From Clostridium sp. CAG:678 (GTDB taxonomy: Bacteria; Bacillota; Clostridia; Oscillospirales; Acutalibacteraceae), in NCBI GenBank assembly GCA_000431535.1, contig HF991826.1, forward strand, positions 65,898 through 129,897: a stretch of 64,000 bases of DNA. The letters run 5' to 3'. The notes under the pieces were generated by a model. The model was not told where the DNA came from and searched no databases. It saw only the letters and a program-made list of their open reading frames with translations. Of this stretch, positions 8,292 to 17,896 are shown one piece after another (positions within the stretch are counted from its first letter, which is position 1; the number at the start of each line of letters is the position of its first letter). The position numbers and the translations under genes are program-made.

Positions 8292-11200
8292 TTAACTTTC
8301 AGCCTTTTCTTCATCATCATTCTTCTTACGTTTCTTAAAGAAGATAATAAGAAATACGCCAATAAGTATAGCCGCCAAAGCGCCTATGCTGCCCCAGAAT
8401 AAGGGCTTGTTTGCAAACCAAAGCACAAATGGATTTGTATCTACCGTAATGTTATTCAGAAATTTAAATGTTCCTAAATCGTAAGCTGTATTTTCATCTG
8501 TATTCTCGGATGAAGTATTGATAACATTTCCTGCTTTATCGGTGATCACAAAGTAAATCTCGTCTTCGTTAAAGCCGTTTTCAACCTTTATGTCACCAAT
8601 ATAAGAAGTGTAATTGCGGTTTTCGCCGTCCGCGCTCGTAGTAGCCTGCGAGTCCTCAATAACTTTATCCATCACAATCTTCTGGGGATCCGGATCATTT
8701 ATGCCTTTATGCACTTCGATCGTATCAATGGCTATATTATCGCTGATCTCATATTTTAAAATGAGTGATTCGGCATTAATAATTGCCTGATCGCCGCTGA
8801 GTTCAACCTCGTCCGAATAAACATTCACAATCTGGGGCTTAGTGGCATCAATGATAAATGACGCGTCTTTGCCTTCTAATTTATTTTCGCCATAATAAAT
8901 GTTTTCGCCAGACATTTCCGGTGTATTGCCGGAATTATCAACAGAGGAAATATAGATATTGTAAATACCGTCTGCTGCAAAGGCCGATTGCGGTATCGTG
9001 TAGGTATTTTGATACCAACCGTCTTCCGCACGGGTATTCCCCGTTTTTGAACTTACGTTATCATCAAGGGAAACCGGAGAACCGTCTCTGGTAACCTGGA
9101 TCATTTCCTTGCTGATCGGATCTGCATTATACTCCGTGATCACAACATTTCCGGATATGGACTGATTGTAATTATTCTCAATGGCAGCATTCAGAACATC
9201 ATTGAATACATATACGGAACCGAACCGGTTAACCGTAAACACTTCATCCGCAGTTTGCGTATTGCCTGCCAGATCCGTTAAGGTAACGGAAAAACTGTAA
9301 ATACCGTCGTTTTCAATTTTTTCCGGGAAATTCTCACTGGTAAATGTGCCGTTTCCGTTTGGAATTGCCAATAATGATTGAAGATCACCTTGTGTACCAT
9401 TTCTAACAATTCTTGAAAGTTCTACATTTACACTGCCGTAATTCACATCATTCACGGTAATAATCGGCCTTACAATATCATTGAACGATCTTTTATCTTC
9501 GTCATCTGCTGCCCCGCCGTTTTCCTTATCACTAAATGTAATAACAGGAACATTTATGGTTTTATCAACAGTAAATGAATTTGCTGCAACAGACGCGCCA
9601 TAATCAACGCCATTGTTCGTATTGCCGGCCATATCATCCATAGCGATATTGAATGTATAATCGCCGTCAGCAGTGTAATGAATGGTAGCAGTATGAACAT
9701 CACCGTTATTGTTCCAACTTACGGACGGAATCGTTATATTGCTGCCGTTGAGCGAGGCTGTACGCGTAAACACAACTCTGTTTACATCAAAGTTATGCTC
9801 TGTAATCACAATAGTGGCAGTTCTATCAGAACGGAAATAATGACCATTCTGTGCGTTATTGTTGTTGTATGTCACAGAGATAACAGGCGCCGTCTTATCA
9901 ACTGTAAATGCAGTTGGAGCGACTGAGTTACCATAATTAACGCCGTTATTTCTGTTTTGTGCTCTGTCCGTATAAGATACTGAGAAAGTGTAATCACCGT
10001 CTGAATCATAGGTAATGGTAGTTATATGACGAGTATCATCACCGTTGTGCTCAGTGCCGTTTTCATTACGCCACGAAAGCGTTACGGGATAAGTTCTGCC
10101 GTCTTTTGTTACATTAACCACTACATTTTCAGCATTGAAATTGCGCTCCTCAATTACGATCGTTGCAGTTCTGTCCGCATCAAAATAGGTATTGCCGGAA
10201 CGCTGATCGGCATTGTTGTTATTATAAGATACAGAGATAACAGGCGCCGTCTTATCTATACCAAACGTATAGTAGTCATAACTTACATTACCCGCACGGT
10301 CTGTAAGTTCCACAACAAGAACCATATCGTTGTAATTGCCGGTTACCGGAACGGAACCAGTGAGTTGTGTAACAAGATTTGCATCCATTGTGCCATTTGG
10401 GATGGACCATTGCGCATCCGTGTTATTTGTAATCTGTCCTGTATTATCAACGGATATCTCTTTTGATGTTGATGCGCCGCCTTCAATAACGGTCCATTTC
10501 ACATTGCGGATACCGGAATAAGAATCAGAAACCGTTACATCAAAGGTTGGATCACTGTTATAGAGCGGAACCTGAACGGTGCTGTCCGGATAAGAAAGCT
10601 CCGTATCTGCAACTGCTTCCTGATTCAGATCATAATAATAACTGTAATTTGTGTTTTGCGTGCCTATCGGCTGCGGCGCAGTAATTACGATTGATGAAGA
10701 CTCGCTGTGTTTATCCAGTGATTCAACAACAGTACCATCGGGGTGCACATAGGAACCTGAATTATTTACATTATCTGTAGCAAAAGCATATATTTGACCT
10801 TTAAAACCTTTGGCTACCTCAATACTGAAAGAAGTGGTGGCATCTTGCACATTCACTGTTTCTTCATTAGTATAAGAGTTCCCTTTAGCATCAATTCCAT
10901 CTATCTTATAAGTTATGGATTGAACTCCAGAAGTTATTTCATTAGACACTTCTGGATCATTTGCAGAAATAGTTACTTTCACATTCTTTTTAAAATAGAA
11001 ACCGTAGTCAATAACCTCTACTGCATTTTTTGCACCTTCTTCATAACCGCTTCCGTCTTCTGTATCGAATTCAAAATTGGTGATAACAGGAGCCGTTGTA
11101 TCTTTATAAACGGTACAAGTTTCCTCGTTTACATTGCCTGAATTATCTATTACGGTTACTTCAACAACAAAACTGCCATCTTCATTAGCGGTTAAATTTT

Positions 11201-13814
11201 CCGTAGTGAGTGAAACGGTTTTCTCATAAACCGGTTTACCTTCATCCTGAATCTTTTCCTCTGAAGGAAACAACTCCGGCTCTTCTTTATCATTTTGAGT
11301 CTTGCCGTTTATGGTTACCGCATAACTATAAAGGCCTGAATTTTGGTCATTCATATTGACCGTAAAAGAGGCGTCTCCATTATATATCGTTTTATTTTCA
11401 CTATTGACATAGCTTTCGTCGGATATAGATGACGGTGTGATTGTAATAGTAGGCTTAATATTTTCGATCATAACAAGACTTATATCTGTTCCGCTGGTGG
11501 CATCTTCTGACAGAATATTGGAATTTGCAGAAGTAATCATCTGCCACTCAGAGGTAGTATTGCCAAGATCGTCTGTTAATTTATAATAGATCGTACCTTT
11601 AAATGTTCCTTTTAAATCATCCGCGGTAATGGAAACTGAGTTGCTCCCATTTACAGAAGTTTTGATTATATTGCCATCAGATCCGACCTTTTTTCCATCG
11701 GGAACAAACATAACCTCAACATAGGAACTGCCACCAAAACCTACACCGTTGCCATCGCTGACAGCAAAATCAATCGTTGTTTTTTCTGTTCCCAATTTGC
11801 CGAAACTAATAGCATTCAGCAAATGATGGAAGAAATCGCCGTCATTATTTTTGAACAAGATCGGAGGCTGGTTTTCTTCATTTTCGCTCAAAATCGGCGA
11901 TTCTGTATCATTTTGAACTGTAAATTCTTTTTTTGAAAATTTACCAACATTATCCGTTGCAGTTACTGTGTATGTAACGGAGCCGGTATAATCAGTTCTT
12001 ACTGGAACGGTGAATTCGTATACACCTTCATTATTGGGACTGCAAGTAACTTTTTCATCAGGATTATAATCATTTGTAACTTGAACAGAATCAACACCTG
12101 ATAATTCATCCGTTACGGTAAAGGAAACAGTTCTATTGGTATTTACACGTTCATCTTCGTCAGGAAGACCATTAATTTCACCAATTACAGGGTCTGTGGT
12201 ATCAAACACAATTTTCATAACAGCATCGCTGTCACAACTGAACCAATTACCGCTGTAAATTTGCAAAGGAGTTATTGTTGTGTCTTTATCAATTGTAATT
12301 GGATGTTTAATTAGCCCAAGTTTTGCTTCATGGAATTCTCCATCAAAGAACAGATCTGCCCTACTTACATTTTCTAAAATTGTTTCCCCATTATAGATAA
12401 TTGTTTTTTTAGGAGTAATCGTTACACTGCTCTCTGATGAATAATAAACGCCATCTACTAATTTTGCACCTTGAACATCAAATATACTATCAAGAGGAAC
12501 ACCAACCAATAATTCTGAATCTATCTTATTAAAATCAACAGTAAAAGCAATGTCTTTATCAACGCTAAACGTATAAGTGTTTTCTACAACTTCAGAAAAA
12601 AGTTGCTGTTTATTTGGATCATCACTCGATAAATTAACAAGTTTATAATCCTCATTTCCTTCAAAGTTAAGCGTGATAGTAGTACCGGACAAAACTTCAT
12701 AACTTTGTGGATTATTCGCGGAAGGTTCAATATTTCCATTTTCATCACAAACAGTTACGGTTCCTCTGCCCTCCACTACTTGGGATACTGTTATTGTAAA
12801 TGTTCTTAATTCAAAAGTAATATCAAGTGTATTGCTGCTGCCGGCGGCTATAGAAGTGTTATCAACTGAGAACGAATAAGATTTCTCACGGTCTTCAGCA
12901 TTTGTTGGTGCTAAATTATTTTCTTTATTAGCATCATTAAAAAATATACCTGATATTTTATATTGTGAATTTGGTGTTATTGTAAAAACGGTTTGAGTCT
13001 CAGATTTAGACACAGTAACTTCCCCCGGAAGCGTACCAGAAACGCTGTCATCCGCTGTAACCGTTCCTTCTGCGTCATGATAAGTAACACTCAGCGTATA
13101 TGTCTCTGCGGTATACTCAACATCGAGCACAAAATCATCAGTTATTTCATAAACATATGTAATTTCTTCACTGATTACCGGCTCGGCTTTTTCTCCGCCG
13201 TTCGTGGCAGTGATTTCAGTTATATAATTTGACTTATCCTGAATCTCAAATTTTACAAATGAACCTACAGGAACAAAATCTGCAGTATCATCCGAAATAT
13301 TGATCTCGGTGCCCTCTTTATCATCTTTATCTGCCAGCAGATAAGCGGAAATATTGGCGGCATCCTCATCAGCAACATTTACTGTTACAGTTGGATTTTG
13401 CTTAAGCGCAACAGAGAATCCGTCTTCAAGATTTTCGCTTCTGACGTAGATGAACTGTGTATCAGAAGTCTGATAATCTTTCGCCGAAACCGTAAAGGAA
13501 AAACTGATCTCAGCATCCGGATTAGATTCAAGATATTCGGCAATCGCGGCGATCTCGATATCTCCGTCATTATCATCATCTGTAAATGTTTCATCTGCTT
13601 TTACAACATCAAAATTGGTTACATCCTTTGCAGATATAACCGTAAGCGTTGCGCCTTCAACCGGATCGCTGGTTTCACTGTTTGTAACAGTAACTGTATA
13701 GCCCTGTTCAGCAGCAAAAGCGCCGATCATTCCGGTCTGTCCCATCGTGAGGATCATAAGCAGAGCAAGAAACGCTGCAAGAATCCTTTTTGAGGGTTTC
13801 TTTTTCACATTCAT
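8292..13814 (-). CDS. large membrane-anchored surface protein with Ig-like repeats
   Basis: 1840 residues. The signal peptide is residues 1 to about 36 (KKKPSKRILAAFLALLMILT, ending GAFAA). A single C-terminal membrane segment (WGSIGALAAILIGVFLIIFF) and a basic tail anchor it; there is no LPxTG motif. Between them are many beta-sandwich units with phrases such as TVSFTVTDELSGVDSV, VDKTAPVISV and DNSGN/DRAGN, typical of bacterial Ig-like and fibronectin-like surface repeats. Two adjacent units near 9540-10260 are close copies, down to a 25-base identical DNA segment. I placed the start at MNVKKK, 10 bases after GGAGG, rather than nine codons upstream. It sits between kinase-side and EssC-side genes of one transcript. 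Its ligand is unknown. Confidence 0.85.
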   Translation of the reverse strand: MNVKKKPSKRILAAFLALLMILTMGQTGMIGAFAAEQGYTVTVTNSETSDPVEGATLTVISAKDVTNFDVVKADETFTDDDNDGDIEIAAIAEYLESNPDAEISFSFTVSAKDYQTSDTQFIYVRSENLEDGFSVALKQNPTVTVNVADEDAANISAYLLADKDDKEGTEINISDDTADFVPVGSFVKFEIQDKSNYITEITATNGGEKAEPVISEEITYVYEITDDFVLDVEYTAETYTLSVTYHDAEGTVTADDSVSGTLPGEVTVSKSETQTVFTITPNSQYKISGIFFNDANKENNLAPTNAEDREKSYSFSVDNTSIAAGSSNTLDITFELRTFTITVSQVVEGRGTVTVCDENGNIEPSANNPQSYEVLSGTTITLNFEGNEDYKLVNLSSDDPNKQQLFSEVVENTYTFSVDKDIAFTVDFNKIDSELLVGVPLDSIFDVQGAKLVDGVYYSSESSVTITPKKTIIYNGETILENVSRADLFFDGEFHEAKLGLIKHPITIDKDTTITPLQIYSGNWFSCDSDAVMKIVFDTTDPVIGEINGLPDEDERVNTNRTVSFTVTDELSGVDSVQVTNDYNPDEKVTCSPNNEGVYEFTVPVRTDYTGSVTYTVTATDNVGKFSKKEFTVQNDTESPILSENEENQPPILFKNNDGDFFHHLLNAISFGKLGTEKTTIDFAVSDGNGVGFGGSSYVEVMFVPDGKKVGSDGNIIKTSVNGSNSVSITADDLKGTFKGTIYYKLTDDLGNTTSEWQMITSANSNILSEDATSGTDISLVMIENIKPTITITPSSISDESYVNSENKTIYNGDASFTVNMNDQNSGLYSYAVTINGKTQNDKEEPELFPSEEKIQDEGKPVYEKTVSLTTENLTANEDGSFVVEVTVIDNSGNVNEETCTVYKDTTAPVITNFEFDTEDGSGYEEGAKNAVEVIDYGFYFKKNVKVTISANDPEVSNEITSGVQSITYKIDGIDAKGNSYTNEETVNVQDATTSFSIEVAKGFKGQIYAFATDNVNNSGSYVHPDGTVVESLDKHSESSSIVITAPQPIGTQNTNYSYYYDLNQEAVADTELSYPDSTVQVPLYNSDPTFDVTVSDSYSGIRNVKWTVIEGGASTSKEISVDNTGQITNNTDAQWSIPNGTMDANLVTQLTGSVPVTGNYNDMVLVVELTDRAGNVSYDYYTFGIDKTAPVISVSYNNNNADQRSGNTYFDADRTATIVIEERNFNAENVVVNVTKDGRTYPVTLSWRNENGTEHNGDDTRHITTITYDSDGDYTFSVSYTDRAQNRNNGVNYGNSVAPTAFTVDKTAPVISVTYNNNNAQNGHYFRSDRTATIVITEHNFDVNRVVFTRTASLNGSNITIPSVSWNNNGDVHTATIHYTADGDYTFNIAMDDMAGNTNNGVDYGASVAANSFTVDKTINVPVITFSDKENGGAADDEDKRSFNDIVRPIITVNDVNYGSVNVELSRIVRNGTQGDLQSLLAIPNGNGTFTSENFPEKIENDGIYSFSVTLTDLAGNTQTADEVFTVNRFGSVYVFNDVLNAAIENNYNQSISGNVVITEYNADPISKEMIQVTRDGSPVSLDDNVSSKTGNTRAEDGWYQNTYTIPQSAFAADGIYNIYISSVDNSGNTPEMSGENIYYGENKLEGKDASFIIDATKPQIVNVYSDEVELSGDQAIINAESLILKYEISDNIAIDTIEVHKGINDPDPQKIVMDKVIEDSQATTSADGENRNYTSYIGDIKVENGFNEDEIYFVITDKAGNVINTSSENTDENTAYDLGTFKFLNNITVDTNPFVLWFANKPLFWGSIGALAAILIGVFLIIFFKKRKKNDDEEKAES

Positions 13815-13846
13815 ATTTATATATCCTCCTTTAAACCGCAATGCGG

Positions 13847-14512
13847 TTAAATATACTCATCTGTATGCACCAGCACAATATTTTGAATCAGATGCATATC
13901 TACTTTTTTAGTTTTGATCTTCTTTTGAACTTCTTTATCTTGAAGCACCTGTGTGCCCTCATTCAGCATCGTTGTTTCATTGCCAAGCGGCTGATTCAAC
14001 GGCGTTGTGGCACTGCCGGCAGGTTGCTGTGCATTTTGGTAATTACCAAAATTCACATCTGGCCGAGTAATCGGCGCAGTACCGGGAACATATGGCTGAT
14101 CAAACGGCGCATTTACACTGTTCGGAGCAACAGAATCATTCCGATTTTCCGGCATAGGTGCAGTTCCGTGGGCATAAAAACCGTTTTTATTATCAGGCGG
14201 CGAATATTGGCCGGCATTTGCGATTGGTGCAGTTGCATTTGCTCCTTCGCCGAGTTTATAATCTTCAATCGTTTTTGTTATTGGTCCTCTTTCTTTTGCC
14301 AAAGGAGTCGGTCCGTGCGGCCGAACACCGCTTTTTTCATTTTCTTCGCGCATTTTTTCTATCGATTTTTTTGCCGTTTTACCAGTAAGATCGCCTATAA
14401 CGGAAATGATCTTAAATTTAAAGAATAAAAACAGCGCAAGAAGAAGTGAAACGCCTGCAATCGAAAAACATACGATAGAAACAATTCTGAAAACAGGAGC
14501 AAAATTTTCCAT
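13847..14512 (-). CDS. membrane protein with cytosolic tail bearing ETTMLN motif
   Basis: 221 residues. One membrane segment at about 8-32 is followed by a basic stretch (GKTAKKSIEKMREENEK), implying a cytosolic C-terminus. The tail is disordered (Pro, Asn, Gln, Ala rich) and contains repeated TAPI/TAPM phrases, then NETTMLNEGTQVL near residues 178-190. That motif matches the [ED]TTVLN motifs of four other proteins in this locus and the kinase activation loop. AAAGGAG precedes the start, 4 bases after the kinase stop, so the two are probably coupled. I infer it is a kinase substrate or FHA docking partner; no known family recognised. Confidence 0.75.
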   Translation of the reverse strand: MENFAPVFRIVSIVCFSIAGVSLLLALFLFFKFKIISVIGDLTGKTAKKSIEKMREENEKSGVRPHGPTPLAKERGPITKTIEDYKLGEGANATAPIANAGQYSPPDNKNGFYAHGTAPMPENRNDSVAPNSVNAPFDQPYVPGTAPITRPDVNFGNYQNAQQPAGSATTPLNQPLGNETTMLNEGTQVLQDKEVQKKIKTKKVDMHLIQNIVLVHTDEYI

Positions 14513-14516
14513 AAAC

Positions 14517-16277
14517 TCAACTCCTTTCCTCGTATGCAGTCATATCATAACCGGCGTTATTATAAGCGCGTATAACAACGGTTTGATAATTGTTTTCCGC
14601 ATCACCGCAGACCTGTTTGAGCCTTTCAAGCCGTTCCTGGTTTTCCGGTGTTGCTACTTTCATATCTTTACATTCATTGTAAATCTGATCTAAGAGCGCA
14701 AGAACCGTGCTTGGTTCCACGCCATTGGCAGCCATCGTGCTTGCATAAGTATTTATATAATCCGCGAAAATGGAGAACGCTTCCAATTTGATGGAATCGC
14801 TTGTTTTTTCCTCATTCTGGTAACCGGATAGAAAATCAATACATTTTGAAGCGGATTCCATATAGTTGTTGAATGATTCCTGATCCGGTTCTTTCACTAA
14901 ACCGCCGCTTGCACTGCTGTTGACATATTCCGTATAGAAATGGCAAATAATGCTGTAGCTTTCCGCCAATTCAAGGGTGGTAGAATCCATTGTGAATCCG
15001 CCGTCTTCATTCAAATTTAAATACTGATCAAAATAGGGTTCTGCTTTCACTGCTCTTACTCTTACAGAATGATCTGCATCTTCTCCCGCGGACGCCTCAT
15101 AATAGTAAAACGTGATAAAGCCGATATCATAGATCAAATCAGGGAATCCCGGATCTGCACTGAGTTCGGCCTGATTTACATTCATATTGTTTTCCAAGGA
15201 GGTCAATGTATCTAAAGAAATGTTTTGCTCTTTTTCACAAATAGAAACCAGCCGGTTATAAGCATCTATTGTTCCGCCCATTCCGTCAATCGCCATCGCC
15301 TCCAGGCAATCCTCCACCGTAGAAGTGTCATTAACCTTTAGACTGTAATTGTTTTGATTTGCATTAACCATAAGGAAATAGAACAAAGTTCCCAAGACAG
15401 CAAATACTACCGCAAGGGAAGCGCAAACCGTAAAAAACGCCAAGCGTTTTTTCTTTTTATTGCGGATCCCTTTACCGATCTGATCCATATGCAAAAGATC
15501 ATACATCAGTTCATCACAGTTTTGATAACGGTTTGCAGGATCGATCTGCGTGCATTTATTGATGATCTCTTCAACGGCTTCCGAAAGTTCCGGATTCCAC
15601 TGCCTGACCGGCGCGTAAACATACCCGGGAGTTCTGGGATCTATACCAGTAAGAAGATGGTGCATTGTCATACCAAGAGTATAGATATCCGATCTTGGAT
15701 CCGTTTCGCTTGTGCCGTAATGTTCCGGAGAAGCATATCCCCTTGTACCTAAAACCGTTGTGTCGGAAAGGCTGGTGCCTTTATATTCGCGGGCAATACC
15801 AAAATCGATGATTTTCACATTGCCGTCAGGCTTAAGCATTACATTACCGGGTTTCATATCTCTGTAGATGATCGGCGGTTTTTGAGAATGCAGATAACTC
15901 AATGCATCGCAAATTTGAACAGACCAGTTGATCACTTCTTTTTCCGGCTGTGCCCCGTATTCTTCAAGAACCTTGTCAAGGGATTCACCCTCAATGTAAT
16001 CCATCACTACATAAATGGTTTGGCCGTTGTCTATAATATCTACGATTCGCGGCAAAGCGGGATGATCCAGCCGTTTCATCAAATTGGCTTCCGTAAGGAA
16101 ACTGTTTATAATCACTTCATTATTCTTGCCGCTGGCGGTTTTCTGCACTTCTTTTACCGCCCACTGCTTATTTAAATGCGTATCCATTGCAAGGTAAACA
16201 ACAGACATGCCGCCCTTGCCGATCTGCTTTAATATTTCATATTTTCCGTCTATTACCGTTCCAATTGCCGTTGCCAT
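14517..16277 (-). CDS. membrane Ser/Thr protein kinase (PknB-like)
   Basis: 586 residues. Kinase domain at about 13-270: glycine loop GKGGMSVVY, Lys42 in WAVKEV, catalytic loop YRDMKPGNVM (D140), DFG at 158-160, activation loop with DTTVLGT (T173, T174, T177), then YASPE. A lysine-rich juxtamembrane stretch leads to one membrane segment (about 279-304) and a helical extracellular domain of about 280 residues with no PASTA repeats. I chose the ATG at 16275-16277 because AGGAG precedes it and the longer frame overlaps the phosphatase gene; the start is 11 bases after the phosphatase stop. The pairing with PP2C and FHA proteins implies reversible threonine phosphorylation of locus products. The TTVL in its own activation loop matches the motif in those products. 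Confidence 0.94.
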   Translation of the reverse strand: MATAIGTVIDGKYEILKQIGKGGMSVVYLAMDTHLNKQWAVKEVQKTASGKNNEVIINSFLTEANLMKRLDHPALPRIVDIIDNGQTIYVVMDYIEGESLDKVLEEYGAQPEKEVINWSVQICDALSYLHSQKPPIIYRDMKPGNVMLKPDGNVKIIDFGIAREYKGTSLSDTTVLGTRGYASPEHYGTSETDPRSDIYTLGMTMHHLLTGIDPRTPGYVYAPVRQWNPELSEAVEEIINKCTQIDPANRYQNCDELMYDLLHMDQIGKGIRNKKKKRLAFFTVCASLAVVFAVLGTLFYFLMVNANQNNYSLKVNDTSTVEDCLEAMAIDGMGGTIDAYNRLVSICEKEQNISLDTLTSLENNMNVNQAELSADPGFPDLIYDIGFITFYYYEASAGEDADHSVRVRAVKAEPYFDQYLNLNEDGGFTMDSTTLELAESYSIICHFYTEYVNSSASGGLVKEPDQESFNNYMESASKCIDFLSGYQNEEKTSDSIKLEAFSIFADYINTYASTMAANGVEPSTVLALLDQIYNECKDMKVATPENQERLERLKQVCGDAENNYQTVVIRAYNNAGYDMTAYEERS

Positions 16278-16287
16278 ATCCACACTC

Positions 16288-17058
16288 CTATCCAATACAC
16301 TTGAGCACGGCAACAGAAATATTGTCCCGTTCGTTTCTGCGCTTATTCAGCTCAATCAAATATCTGCTGTTTTCCTGCATATTTTTAAATTCGGGTATAT
16401 TATTATAATTTAGACTTTCAAAAATTTCTTCATTGCTGATTACATGACGGAATCCATCCGAACACAGCACAAACACATCGCCGGGAGCTACATTCCCGTA
16501 ATAGAAAGCCGGCTCAACTACTGTGGAAGCACCAACACATTGCAAAAGCATATTTCGCTGCGGATCAACAGCCGCCTGCTGAGGGGTCATTCGACCGAGT
16601 TTGATTTCACGGGCAACATAAGTTTGATCTTCCGTAAGTTGATCGATTTGATCTGTAATTCTGTAAACTCTGGAATCACCAACATGGGCAATCATAAATT
16701 TATCTTCAATAATTAATAACAGTGATAAAGTCGTTCCCAGACTTGTTCCGGCATTTCTGCCGTAATCAATAATTCGATAATTCAAACTTTTGATGATTTT
16801 ATCAAATTCAGACGAAAGATCCTTCCATGAATATTTACTAAGCCTTAAGGGAAGTTCCTTATCAAACCAATCTGAAAAATACCGGATAACCGTGGCGCTG
16901 GCCAGTTCACCTTTTGACAGTCCGCCCATTCCGTCACAAATCACTGCCATGGCTGCCTGCCCTTTGCCTTTTGCCTCAGCAACTTTAAGGCACACACTGT
17001 CCTGATTCGTTTTTTTAATTATTCCTACGTCTGTTACCGCCGAACCTATGTATTGCAT
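16288..17058 (-). CDS. PP2C-family protein phosphatase (PrpC/Stp-like)
   Basis: 256 residues, the usual size for bacterial PP2C enzymes that reverse PknB-type kinases. Metal-binding and active-site motifs are complete: NQD at 18-20, VICDGMGG at 39-46, GTSLGTTLSL, HVGDSRVYR, LTEDQTYV, LCSDGFRHVISNEE and RDNISVAVLK near the end. The protein is cytosolic with no membrane segment. TTGGAGTAAAGT precedes the start. Lying immediately upstream of the kinase gene is the standard arrangement; here the likely substrates are the TTVLN proteins encoded on both sides. Confidence 0.95.
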   Translation of the reverse strand: MQYIGSAVTDVGIIKKTNQDSVCLKVAEAKGKGQAAMAVICDGMGGLSKGELASATVIRYFSDWFDKELPLRLSKYSWKDLSSEFDKIIKSLNYRIIDYGRNAGTSLGTTLSLLLIIEDKFMIAHVGDSRVYRITDQIDQLTEDQTYVAREIKLGRMTPQQAAVDPQRNMLLQCVGASTVVEPAFYYGNVAPGDVFVLCSDGFRHVISNEEIFESLNYNNIPEFKNMQENSRYLIELNKRRNERDNISVAVLKCIG

Positions 17059-17096
17059 ACTTTACTCCAAAAAATCAAATGATAAAAATTACTAAA

Positions 17097-17873
17097 TCAA
17101 TAAATATGATTGTTTCTATATTTTGGACTTTCGCCATACTGATTATTTCCGGGATCAGAATCCTGGCAATAAAATACAATCAACACAATCCACCCTGCGA
17201 TCGGTACGAGATTCAACAAATAGAACAACCCGCTTTTTCCCGTGTCCTGCAATCGTCTGACGGATAAAGCAAGCATCGGCAGAAAAGAGGCGATTGAAAA
17301 AAGAACTGCCAATCCTGAAAATGCAACACCTACAACCGGAATCAAGGACAACAATCCTAAAACACCGTTTATTATGATGTTCCAAAGAAATACATTCCAA
17401 TAATCAGATCTTCTGGATCTGCCGTTAAAATTCACATAGTTTTCCCAGAACAATCTATAGGATTCCACAAAACCATGCTGCGGCGTTTCTATTACGCCGA
17501 TATTTGGATTTGAAGGACCATATGCACTGCCGTAATTTCCATAATTATAATTTTGATTATAATTTGGAGCAGTATAGCCGTTTGGCGGCGTATTCTGATA
17601 AGCGCCTGCATTATACTGGGATGACGACCCCGAAGGAGGAGCACCAAAATTATCACGGCTTTGATAAGCAGAATTTGTATGCGGATTAAAACCATTTTCT
17701 CCGTTATTTAAAACCGTGGTTTCCTCTCCGCCTAAACTCTGTTTAAAATCAGTATTTAACACCGTGGTATCCTGCGCAACAGTATTACTGGCAGCAACCG
17801 GTGCGCCGCAATGCGTGCAAATCGTTTCCGTTCCATTTAGCGGCGCACCGCAATAATTACAAAATTGAGACAT
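17097..17873 (-). CDS. zinc-ribbon, double TTVLN, DUF805 membrane protein
   Basis: 258 residues. An N-terminal zinc ribbon (CNYCGAP, then CTHCGAP) is followed by two motifs, QDTTVLN and EETTVLN, about 17 residues apart, and a Gly/Asn/Tyr-rich disordered linker to about residue 125. The rest is a DUF805 membrane domain with about four segments and the family phrases NFNGRSRRSDYW and ALSVRRLQDTGKSG. AGGTGATATAA precedes the start. Ribbon and motifs should be on the cytosolic side, reachable by the kinase domain. Function unknown; inferred membrane adaptor or kinase substrate of the T7SS locus. Confidence 0.85.
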   Translation of the reverse strand: MSQFCNYCGAPLNGTETICTHCGAPVAASNTVAQDTTVLNTDFKQSLGGEETTVLNNGENGFNPHTNSAYQSRDNFGAPPSGSSSQYNAGAYQNTPPNGYTAPNYNQNYNYGNYGSAYGPSNPNIGVIETPQHGFVESYRLFWENYVNFNGRSRRSDYWNVFLWNIIINGVLGLLSLIPVVGVAFSGLAVLFSIASFLPMLALSVRRLQDTGKSGLFYLLNLVPIAGWIVLIVFYCQDSDPGNNQYGESPKYRNNHIY

Positions 17874-17896
17874 TTATATCACCTGTTCCTTAACAA

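Noticed and set aside
8292..8440. Sortase (LPxTG) anchor at the end of the surface protein
   Set aside because: Only a membrane helix and basic tail are present; no LPxTG-like motif before it.
9540..10260. Repeats in the surface-protein gene as a possible CRISPR or satellite array
   Set aside because: Only two diverged Ig-like units in frame; no regular short repeat and spacer pattern.
9678..10466. Long plus-strand frames opposite the Ig-like surface protein gene
   Set aside because: They mirror the repeated beta-sandwich coding sequence, lack ribosome binding sites and family features, and overlap a clear gene.
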